A program made the position numbers and the translations under genes. From JBEIJQ01 sp040380145 (GTDB lineage: Bacteria > Bacteroidota > Bacteroidia > Chitinophagales > Saprospiraceae), in assembly GCA_040380145.1 (NCBI GenBank), contig JBEIJQ010000197.1, forward strand, positions 1 to 5,018: a DNA stretch of 5,018 nucleotides, given 5' to 3'. The notes beneath the pieces were generated by a model. That model was not told the DNA's origin and did no database searches. It was given only the letters and a program-made list of their open reading frames with translations. Shown in pieces: positions 1 to 5,018 of the stretch. How positions within the stretch are numbered: the stretch's first letter is position 1; each line of letters opens with the position of its first letter.

Positions 1-8
1 GAGTTGGC

Positions 9-1943
9 TTACTCCAAAACGACTTTTTGCGTGAACTGCTCGCGGCCGTTTTCCATGCGGACGAAGTACAGTCCGCGGGGCAGCGAGGAGAGATCCAAGG
101 GGAGCTGATTGGACGTGGAGGCGAGGGTTTGCTGCATCAGCACCACACGGCCCGTGAGGTCGGTGACGCTGAGGCGCACCTCTTGGTCTTGCTGCACATC
201 GAACGTGATCGTGGCTTGATCGGAAACGGGGTTCGGGAACACGCGGAAGGAGAAGTTGTTCTCGCCCATGATCGGGCCGAATTCCACGATTTCGCTTTCT
301 GCCTCGAAATCTCCGCCGTCGCGCCAGTTGGCCGCTTGGGTGGAGATGCGCAAGTTGTAGCAGGCCGAGGCATTGAACGCACCGTTGTAGCCATATACTT
401 GGACAAAATAGGTCGCCCCAACGGTCGGCGTGTTGTAGCGGATCAGTTCGGCCGTGGTGCCGGTGTTCTGCGAGATCGCCAGTTGGGTTCCGTTGGCGTT
501 GTACAGGCGCACGTCGTAGTCGGCGGGCAGATTGGTGAGATCCACCTTGACCTTGGGTGCGGCATTGGTGGTGGTGAACATGAACCAGTCCAAGTCCGTA
601 GAGGTGCCGACGCGGGCCGTGATGTTGGTGTTCACGGGGATGGTGCGGGACGTTCCTCGGGTGTTGTTGGACTCATAGGCGTCGGTGCAGGCCGTGAGGG
701 TGGCGAAGTTCACCGGGGTGGAATAAGCCGTCGTGGTGGCACCGCAGACCGTGGCCACTTGGAAGTTGTAGGTAGTGCCCGCGGTGAGGCCGGTCAGGCT
801 ATACGTGGCGTTGGCCAAGTTGCTGACGGTGGTCCAAGTGGCGGCGCCGTTCACGCGCCATTGGAGGTTGTAGGCGGTCGCGCCGGCCACGGCCGTCCAG
901 CTGAGCGTGGCGCTCGTCTGGGTGATGTTGGTGGCCGTGAGCCCGATCGGCGAGGTGCAGGCCCCCGCAACGGGCGCTTGGCATCCGTTGGAAGTCGTGA
1001 GACCCACGCGGGCGCCACCGGCGGCGAACAAGGCCTGCATACGGGCTTTTTGTCCAGTCGAGAACATGTACATGCAGGCATCGTCCGTGTAGTCCATGTA
1101 ATTCATGGTCTGCTCGCGGGGCGAGCCGGTGCAGGTGCTGTAGTGTGGTTGTGCGGGGCAGCCGTAGTTGGAGGTGTTGTGCGTCGGTGTGTCGTTCACC
1201 AAGTCGCTGCCGCAGGTGGCATCTCCCCAGATGTGTCGCAGGTTGAGCCAGTGGCCCACTTCGTGGGTCATCGTGCGGCCTCTGTTGAAGGGGGCGGTGG
1301 CCGTGCCGGTGGTGCCGAAATAGCGGTAGTCGCAGACCACGCCGTCGGTCGAGAGGCTGCCGCCCGGGAACTGGGCATAGCCGAGGATGCCTCCGCCGAT
1401 CGAGCACACCCACACATTGAGGTACTTGCTGGCGTCCCATGGGGCGATGCCGCCCTGGGCGGGCAGTTTCACAGCATTGCTGGTGCCCCAGTCCGAAGTG
1501 CGGGGGGATTGATAGCGGACGATGCCCGTAGAGGCCGCACCAGCGGGGGTGCGCTGGGCCATGCAGAACTGGACTTCGCAGTCGGCGGCCAAGCCGGCAA
1601 AATCGGCGGGCACGAGATTGGCATCCGTATTGAGCCGGCGGAAATCTTGGTTCAGAACATTGAGCTGGGACATCACCTGCGCGTCGGTGATGTTCTCAGA
1701 CGGAAAATTGGTGCGCCAAACGATGTGGAACACGACCGGAATGGTCACCACCACGCGCTGGCCTTGACCGGCTCCCTCGGCAACAAAGCGCTGAGTCTGC
1801 TGCTCGATGGCGTCCATCCGTTGCTGGAGGCCCGGATCCAGTTGGAGATCGCGATCCAACACGTCCATGGCCGCACAGTTGCGCTGTGCGTTGGCGGCAA
1901 AGGCCACTAAGGCTAAAAACGACAGGAGTAGGATTCTTTTCAT
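9..1943 (-). CDS. Secreted M43 (pappalysin/cytophagalysin-family) zinc metalloprotease with FN3, PPC and T9SS sorting domain
   Basis: Predicted secreted zinc endopeptidase of 644 residues. Residues 1-19 are a signal peptide (MKRILLL, hydrophobic core, then ANA before Q20). Residues 20 to about 65 look like a short propeptide with an R-N-C motif (C23). The catalytic domain runs from about 66 to 318. It carries the metzincin zinc motif HEVGHWLNLRH (H227, H231 and H237 as ligands, E228 as the general base) and a Met-turn NYMDY (M283), as in M43 enzymes such as ulilysin and mirolysin. N234 replaces the glycine usual in HExxHxxGxxH. A fibronectin III domain (about 330-416), a PPC domain (about 421-534, starting near DAYESNN) and a T9SS type A sorting domain (about 568-644, VFPNP to KVVLE) follow. 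The sorting domain implies outer-membrane translocation by T9SS, then release or surface anchoring. I chose the ATG at 1943 because the signal peptide starts there; an in-frame upstream ATG at 2024 would bury it and lies upstream of the -7 element. No Shine-Dalgarno is visible. The substrate cannot be inferred. Confidence 0.92.
   Translation of the reverse strand: MKRILLLSFLALVAFAANAQRNCAAMDVLDRDLQLDPGLQQRMDAIEQQTQRFVAEGAGQGQRVVVTIPVVFHIVWRTNFPSENITDAQVMSQLNVLNQDFRRLNTDANLVPADFAGLAADCEVQFCMAQRTPAGAASTGIVRYQSPRTSDWGTSNAVKLPAQGGIAPWDASKYLNVWVCSIGGGILGYAQFPGGSLSTDGVVCDYRYFGTTGTATAPFNRGRTMTHEVGHWLNLRHIWGDATCGSDLVNDTPTHNTSNYGCPAQPHYSTCTGSPREQTMNYMDYTDDACMYMFSTGQKARMQALFAAGGARVGLTTSNGCQAPVAGACTSPIGLTATNITQTSATLSWTAVAGATAYNLQWRVNGAATWTTVSNLANATYSLTGLTAGTTYNFQVATVCGATTTAYSTPVNFATLTACTDAYESNNTRGTSRTIPVNTNITARVGTSTDLDWFMFTTTNAAPKVKVDLTNLPADYDVRLYNANGTQLAISQNTGTTAELIRYNTPTVGATYFVQVYGYNGAFNASACYNLRISTQAANWRDGGDFEAESEIVEFGPIMGENNFSFRVFPNPVSDQATITFDVQQDQEVRLSVTDLTGRVVLMQQTLASTSNQLPLDLSSLPRGLYFVRMENGREQFTQKVVLE
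12..242 (-). other. T9SS type A C-terminal sorting domain
   Basis: Residues about 568-644 form the C-terminal beta-sandwich signal recognised by the type IX secretion system. Visible hallmarks are VFPNPVSD at the start, a central L-S-V-T-D-L-T-G-R-V strand, L-P-R-G-L-Y-F-V-R near the end and the closing K-V-V-L-E. T9SS is confined to the Bacteroidota and close relatives, so this is the strongest taxonomic marker here. Confidence 0.92.
1233..1265 (-). other. Zinc-binding and catalytic motif of the M43 protease
   Basis: These codons give HEVGHWLNLRH, residues 227-237. It is the extended metzincin pattern with three histidine zinc ligands and a catalytic glutamate, followed by I-W-G-D, common in Bacteroidota M43 proteins. 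The motif is intact, so the enzyme is predicted to be active. Confidence 0.92.
1887..1943 (-). other. Signal peptide of the M43 protease
   Basis: The first 19 codons encode M-K-R, then a leucine/alanine-rich core, then A-N-A just before Q20, fitting the AxA rule for signal peptidase I. T9SS cargo crosses the inner membrane by Sec, so this agrees with the C-terminal sorting domain. The cleavage site is read by eye. Confidence 0.85.
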
Positions 1944-1999
1944 GAAAAAAAGAGGAATTTTGGTACAAAAAATAATTTGGGAAAATGCGATAAGGCGAA

Positions 2000-2007
2000 C
2001 AAAGATA
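2000..2007 (-). promoter_or_regulatory. Candidate -7 promoter element for the M43 protease
   Basis: On the minus strand these bases read TATCTTTG, an exact match to the Bacteroidota sigma-ABfr -7 consensus TAnnTTTG. Transcription would start near 1994, giving a leader of about 50 nt. The -33 element is weak: the nearest TTTG (2022-2025 on the minus strand) leaves only a 14-nt spacer instead of about 19-21. The position is therefore supported mainly by the -7 match and its distance from the start codon. Confidence 0.55.
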
Positions 2008-2045
2008 AAATTTTTTTGCCCCAAAAAACCTTCTGAAGGGCCAAA

Positions 2046-2076
2046 TTTGTTTTTTTGTGGAATAAAATTTTATTTG
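2046..2076 (+). promoter_or_regulatory. Candidate Bacteroidota-type promoter for ppk1
   Basis: TTTG at 2046-2049 can serve as the -33 element. After a 19-nt spacer, TTTATTTG at 2069-2076 matches five of the six fixed bases of TAnnTTTG. A start near 2083 would give a ppk1 leader of about 85-90 nt. The stretch is AT-rich, so chance matches are likely. An alternative -7 element, GATCTTTG at 2139-2146, also has one mismatch but lacks a well-placed -33 element. Confidence 0.35.
2061..2074. repeat. Perfect 14-bp AT-only palindrome in the divergent promoter region
   Basis: AATAAAATTTTATT equals its own reverse complement over all 14 bases. It overlaps the candidate ppk1 -7 element. A smaller perfect palindrome, CAAATTTG, lies at 2042-2049 over the candidate -33 element. 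They could be operator half-sites for a dimeric regulator or simply flexible AT-rich promoter DNA. The sequence shows the symmetry, not its function. Confidence 0.5.
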
Positions 2077-2122
2077 TCTTGTGTGCGACGGAACAAAGGC
2101 GACTTTTGACGGATTCCCGGCC

Positions 2123-2138
2123 AATGCGGCGCATTTTT
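2123..2138 (+). other. Small hairpin with T-run in the ppk1 leader
   Basis: AATGC (2123-2127) and GCATT (2131-2135) form a five-pair stem around a GGC loop, followed directly by TTT. It ends about 31 nt before the ppk1 start. It resembles a very weak intrinsic terminator, but the stem is short and the T-run brief, so it may have no function. Confidence 0.2.
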
Positions 2139-2169
2139 GATCTTTGGGGGATTTCCCTCTCTGCTTCTT

Positions 2170-4227
2170 ATGAGTTTGACCCAATACCACACCCACCGGG
2201 ACGTCAGTTGGCTGGCGTTCAACTACCGCGTCTTGCAGGAAGCGATGGACGACCGCGTCCCGCTGATGGAGCGCATCAAGTTTTTGGCCATCTATTCTTC
2301 CAATCTGGACGAGTTTTTCCGCGTGCGCGTGGCCACGCTCCGCTCGTTGGCCCATTCGGGCAAAAAGAGCCGGCGCCAGTTGGATTTCGACCCCGATGAA
2401 ATTTTGGTAGAACTGATCACCGCGGTCAACCGCCAACAGGAAACTTTCAGCCGGGTTTTTTCCGAAAAGATCGTTCCCGAACTCGCCGCCAACGGCATCC
2501 ATTTGATCCGGCCTGAGCAATTGACCGAGGCGCAGACTCTTTTCGTGAGGCAGTATTACCAGAGCAAGGTCTCGCGTTTCGTGCAACCCATCCTGCTGGT
2601 GAAGCAAAAAATCCGCCCCTTTCTGATCAACGGCGCCCTGTATTTGGCCGCCACCTTGGAAGAAAAGACCGGCAAGACCCGTTATGCCCTGGCCAGGATC
2701 CCTTCGGCCGACACGCCGAGGTTCGTGCAACTGCCCTCCGAGGATCCTTCCCGCTGCTGTTTGATGATGCTCGACGACGTGGTGCGCTGCTGTCTGCCGC
2801 AATTGTTTCCGGGCTTTGCGGTGAAAGAATCCCATTCCTTCAAGCTCACCCGCGACGCCGAACTGCACATCGACGACGAGTTCAAGGGAGATCTCATCGA
2901 AAAGATCCGGGAGAGCTTGGCCAAGCGCAACGCCGGTCCCACCACCCGCTTTGTGCACGACCGCCGCATGGACCGCAAAAAACTGCGCTTCCTGTGCAGC
3001 CTGTTCAGCATCCCCGGCGAAGCCCTCATTCCCGAGGGGCGTTACCACAACAACTCCGACCTGATCAAATTTCCCGATTGCGGCAAATCCGGCCTCCGGG
3101 AGCCATCGCTGCCGCCGCTTCACCATCCCGTACTGCGCCATCGGCCCGAGGTGCTGCTCGCGCCCGAGACCGACGGCGATATTCTGCTGCATTTTCCCTA
3201 TCAGAACTACGAGTATGTCCTGCGCTTTTTCGAAGAGGCGGCCGAAGATCCGACGGTGCGGGCGATCAAACTGACCCAATACCGGGTGGCCAAGCGCTCT
3301 CGCATCTTGGAGGCCCTGCTGAAGGCCGTCCAAAAAGGCAAGTCCGTGACGATCTTCGTGGAGGTGAAGGCCCGTTTCGACGAAGACACCAACCTCCAAT
3401 GGGCCGCCCGCTTGGAAAAAGCCGGGGCCAAGGTGATCTACAGTATGCCGGGCATCAAGGTACACGCCAAACTCGCCCTCGTGGCCCGCGAAACGGGTGG
3501 CGAACTGCGGGAAATCGCCTACCTCGGAACCGGCAATTTCAACGAGAACACCTCCCGTATCTACACCGACTTCGGGCTGATGACCGCCGATGCCGAGATC
3601 TGCCGGGAGGTCGGCCAGATTTTCCGTTACCTCGAAACGGGCAACGGGCCGGAGATGCCCTTCCAAAAGTTGCTGGTCGGCCGCTTCAACCTTTTCGGAG
3701 AAATCTGCCGATGCATCGACCGGGAAATCGAAACGGCCCGGGCAGGACTGTACGCGGCCATCACCTTCAAGGTGAACAGCTTGGAGGAAGCGGCCATAGT
3801 GGAAAAGCTCTACGAGGCCAGCCAAGCGGGCGTGCGCGTGCGCCTTTTGGTGCGCGGCATCTGTTGTCTGATGCCCGGCATAGAGGGCGTCAGCGACCAC
3901 ATCGAGGCCTACAGCGTGGTGGACCGTTTCTTGGAACATTCGCGGGTGTATGTTTTCCACAACGGGGGCACGGAAAACATCTACCTCTCGTCGGCCGACC
4001 TCATGGGCCGCAATCTTTTCCACCGCATCGAATGCGCCTTCCCCGTCACGGCTCCGGCCCTGCGCCGCGAGGTGCTCGATTACCTGGCCATCATGTTTTC
4101 CGACACCTACAAGGCCCGCTCACTGCGCGCCGGTCACGTCAACCAGTACCGCCGGCCCATCGATGAGGAAGATGCCCGCCGAGGACAAGTGGAAACGTAC
4201 CGGTACTACCGCGAAAAACTGAAGTAG
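2170..4227 (+). CDS. ppk1: Polyphosphate kinase 1 (PPK1)
   Basis: Reversibly transfers the ATP gamma-phosphate to inorganic polyphosphate (EC 2.7.4.1), making the polymer used in phosphate storage and stress responses. The 685 residues match the usual length of about 690. Domains in order are N-terminal helical (about 8-115, with DVSWLAFNYRVLQEA), head/middle (about 120-305), and two phospholipase-D-like C-terminal domains (about 330-495 and 502-675). The key residues align with E. coli PPK: N45 in SNLDEFF (ATP contact), R372 in YRVA and R402 in ARFDE (Mg2+), H432 in KVHAKL (the autophosphorylated histidine, E. coli H435), Y465 in YTDFGL, R562 in VRGICCL, and H590 in EHSRVY (E. coli H592). 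The ATG at 2170 puts DVSWLAFN at the normal distance from the N-terminus; the in-frame TTG at 2137 would add 11 unconserved residues. There is no clear Shine-Dalgarno: the G-rich run at 2146-2150 is about 20 nt upstream, too far to serve. The gene is monocistronic by layout, with no ppx or phoU visible. Confidence 0.97.
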   Translation: MSLTQYHTHRDVSWLAFNYRVLQEAMDDRVPLMERIKFLAIYSSNLDEFFRVRVATLRSLAHSGKKSRRQLDFDPDEILVELITAVNRQQETFSRVFSEKIVPELAANGIHLIRPEQLTEAQTLFVRQYYQSKVSRFVQPILLVKQKIRPFLINGALYLAATLEEKTGKTRYALARIPSADTPRFVQLPSEDPSRCCLMMLDDVVRCCLPQLFPGFAVKESHSFKLTRDAELHIDDEFKGDLIEKIRESLAKRNAGPTTRFVHDRRMDRKKLRFLCSLFSIPGEALIPEGRYHNNSDLIKFPDCGKSGLREPSLPPLHHPVLRHRPEVLLAPETDGDILLHFPYQNYEYVLRFFEEAAEDPTVRAIKLTQYRVAKRSRILEALLKAVQKGKSVTIFVEVKARFDEDTNLQWAARLEKAGAKVIYSMPGIKVHAKLALVARETGGELREIAYLGTGNFNENTSRIYTDFGLMTADAEICREVGQIFRYLETGNGPEMPFQKLLVGRFNLFGEICRCIDREIETARAGLYAAITFKVNSLEEAAIVEKLYEASQAGVRVRLLVRGICCLMPGIEGVSDHIEAYSVVDRFLEHSRVYVFHNGGTENIYLSSADLMGRNLFHRIECAFPVTAPALRREVLDYLAIMFSDTYKARSLRAGHVNQYRRPIDEEDARRGQVETYRYYREKLK

Positions 4228-4242
4228 TGTCCAACGGGATTC

Positions 4243-4261
4243 CGCTTTTTCAAGCGTTTTT
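4243..4261 (+). terminator. ppk1: Candidate intrinsic terminator of ppk1
   Basis: CGCTT (4243-4247) pairs perfectly with AAGCG (4252-4256) across a TTTC loop, followed at once by five T residues (4257-4261). It begins 15 nt after the ppk1 stop codon. The five-pair stem is short, so termination may be weak or helped by the T-rich stretch farther downstream. Confidence 0.5.
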
Positions 4262-4275
4262 CGAGCTTCAAATCC

Positions 4276-4308
4276 TCTTTTTTTCCATTTTTTTGGGAGA
4301 AAAAAAGA
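4276..4308. repeat. AT-rich inverted repeat in the convergent intergenic region
   Basis: TCTTTTTTTC (4276-4285) is the exact reverse complement of GAAAAAAAGA (4299-4308), giving a ten-pair stem around a 13-nt loop. A second A7 run follows to 4314, so the minus strand carries T7-C-T7-C. It may help end transcription from either side, but neither strand has the standard GC-stem-then-T-run order. Confidence 0.4.
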
Positions 4309-4348
4309 AAAAAATCTGCGCGGGGATGGTTTTCTGACGAGCCATCCG

Positions 4349-4377
4349 AAAAAAATATCGGCCCCGGCCGGGTTGCC
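4349..4377 (-). terminator. Candidate intrinsic terminator of the Wzt-type ABC ATPase gene
   Basis: On the minus strand, starting five nt past the stop codon, GGC (4377-4375) and CCC (4372-4370) pair with GGG (4365-4363) and GCC (4362-4360) around a GGCC loop, with an AA bulge. GATA and then seven T residues (4355-4349) follow. A second, separate minus-strand stem, GGATGG/CCATCC (4347-4342 with 4329-4324), lies downstream and is followed after nine nt by another T7 run (4314-4308). Together they give plausible tandem termination. Confidence 0.4.
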
Positions 4378-4382
4378 CGCGC

Positions 4383-5018
4383 TCATTCGATACAAGTGGT
4401 CTCCAGCGATCCAAAGGCGCGCAGCGGCATGAACACCGGCGGGGCAAAAGGCGGCTTTTCCGATGACTGCACCGAAAAACTGCCCAAGGAAACGAAACTG
4501 GCCTTCAGCACATCGGCTTCGAACAGAGCAATGTCCAAGTAATAGTCCCCGTCCGAGAGCATGCCGCCGGGGATGGTCCATTCCGCGCGATAATTGCCCG
4601 AACGGGCCAAGTGCAGCGCGTTGAGCTCTCTGGGATTGATCTCGTAGCAAAGGTAGCGGTGGAAGGGATCCGAGACGCACATGCCCACGCAGACCGGTAG
4701 CAAAGGGTTTTCCAACCGGTATTCGAACACCGCGCGGATGGGTTCACGGCCTTCGTAGCGCGTTTTTCCCTCGACCGGGCTGCCGCCCTCGAAACGGAAA
4801 TCCACGAACGAATATCCCGCCGGCAGGGTCTGCTGCTCGGGATCGGCGGTCTCGAGTTGGGCCGCCACGCGTCGGAGATAGCCGTTCAGCACGTCGTTCT
4901 TGTCGCCCAACTGCACCAGCCGGCCCTCGCAGAGTTCCAGGGCCTTGTTGCAGTAGTGCTGGATGCCCACCAAGTCGTGGCTGACCAAGATCACCGTTTT
5001 GCCATCGGACCTCAGGGA
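4383..5018 (-). CDS. ABC transporter ATP-binding protein, Wzt type, with C-terminal polysaccharide-recognition domain (partial, 5' end outside the window)
   Basis: Only the last 211 residues are inside the window; the reading frame is open to the right edge at 5018. The fragment begins inside the nucleotide-binding domain with SLRSDGKTVILVSHD, the strand and H-loop (H14 of the fragment) that follow the Walker B region of ABC ATPases, then the usual C-E-G-R-L-V-Q-L-G segment. Walker A, signature and Walker B lie beyond the edge. After a short linker, residues about 68-190 resemble the Wzt C-terminal beta-sandwich (V-D-F-R-F, E-P-I-R-A-V-F-E-Y, W-T-I-P-G-G-M-L-S-D-G-D-Y-Y-L-D-I-A-L-F). In O-antigen exporters this domain binds the modified end of the polysaccharide before Wzm/Wzt exports it to the periplasm. 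A valine GTG codon at 4994 could be mistaken for a start, but it lies within the conserved ATPase core. The substrate (O-antigen, capsule or other glycan) cannot be told from here. Confidence 0.87.
   Translation of the reverse strand, partial: SLRSDGKTVILVSHDLVGIQHYCNKALELCEGRLVQLGDKNDVLNGYLRRVAAQLETADPEQQTLPAGYSFVDFRFEGGSPVEGKTRYEGREPIRAVFEYRLENPLLPVCVGMCVSDPFHRYLCYEINPRELNALHLARSGNYRAEWTIPGGMLSDGDYYLDIALFEADVLKASFVSLGSFSVQSSEKPPFAPPVFMPLRAFGSLETTCIE

Noticed and set aside
27..1910. A 627-codon open frame on the plus strand, antisense to the M43 protease
   Set aside because: The minus-strand frame has a signal peptide, zinc motif, Met-turn and sorting domain. The plus-strand translation is a G/V/A/R/H-rich mix typical of an antisense shadow.
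1944..2024. Upstream ATG extending the M43 protease by 27 residues
   Set aside because: It would place a second hydrophobic and basic stretch before a complete signal peptide, and it lies upstream of the -7 element at 2000-2007, so it would not be in the transcript.
2042..2110. Possible Pho box upstream of ppk1
   Set aside because: No repeated CTGTCAT-like half-sites with 11-bp spacing are visible, so phosphate control cannot be claimed from the sequence.
2137..2169. Upstream TTG start for ppk1 adding 11 residues
   Set aside because: The added residues are not part of the conserved PPK1 N-terminus. The ATG at 2170 places N45, R372, R402 and H432 within three residues of their E. coli positions.
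1696..4023. A 775-codon open frame on the minus strand, antisense to most of ppk1 and running through the intergenic region into the protease gene
   Set aside because: It is the reverse complement of a well-conserved ppk1 with intact catalytic residues, in GC-rich DNA where antisense frames often lack stops. Its translation is rich in H, G, Q and R, matches no domain I recognise, and crosses the AT-rich promoter region.
2994..4166. A 390-codon open frame on the plus strand in another frame of ppk1
   Set aside because: It overlaps the conserved ppk1 frame completely, and its Arg/Pro/Gly-rich translation is typical of out-of-frame GC-rich coding DNA.
4120..4680. A 186-codon minus-strand open frame spanning the ppk1 3' end, the intergenic gap and part of the ABC ATPase gene
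   Set aside because: It is out of frame with the recognisable Wzt-type protein, runs through the candidate terminators, and shows no recognisable domain.

Overview
The window looks like chromosome from a GC-rich member of the Bacteroidota, possibly Saprospiria or a relative. The evidence is a secreted protease ending in a type IX secretion (T9SS) sorting domain, a perfect Bacteroidota-type -7 promoter element (TAnnTTTG), no clear Shine-Dalgarno sequences, and AT-rich intergenic gaps between GC-rich genes. The phylum is well supported. The finer placement is inference.

Layout, left to right. (1) Minus strand, 9-1943: a complete 644-residue M43/pappalysin-family zinc metalloprotease with signal peptide, candidate cysteine-switch propeptide, catalytic domain, fibronectin III, PPC and T9SS C-terminal domain. 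(2) 1944-2169: a 226-bp divergent intergenic region with outward-facing promoter candidates whose -7 regions share nearly the same sequence, plus two AT-rich palindromes. (3) Plus strand, 2170-4227: complete ppk1 (polyphosphate kinase, 685 residues) with all recognised catalytic residues. (4) 4228-4382: a convergent intergenic region with terminator-like hairpins for both flanking genes. (5) Minus strand, 4383 to the right edge: the 3' part of a Wzt-type ABC transporter ATPase, seen from its H-loop through a polysaccharide-recognition C-terminal domain.

The three genes do not form an operon: the protease and ppk1 are divergent, and ppk1 and the ABC ATPase are convergent. Their roles are secreted proteolysis, polyphosphate storage and stress metabolism, and surface polysaccharide export, with no evident shared pathway. 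I see no mobile element, CRISPR array, tRNA or rRNA. I found no convincing new system. The most interesting points are the mirrored divergent promoters with a palindrome over the ppk1 -7 element, and the cysteine-switch-like N-terminus of the protease.
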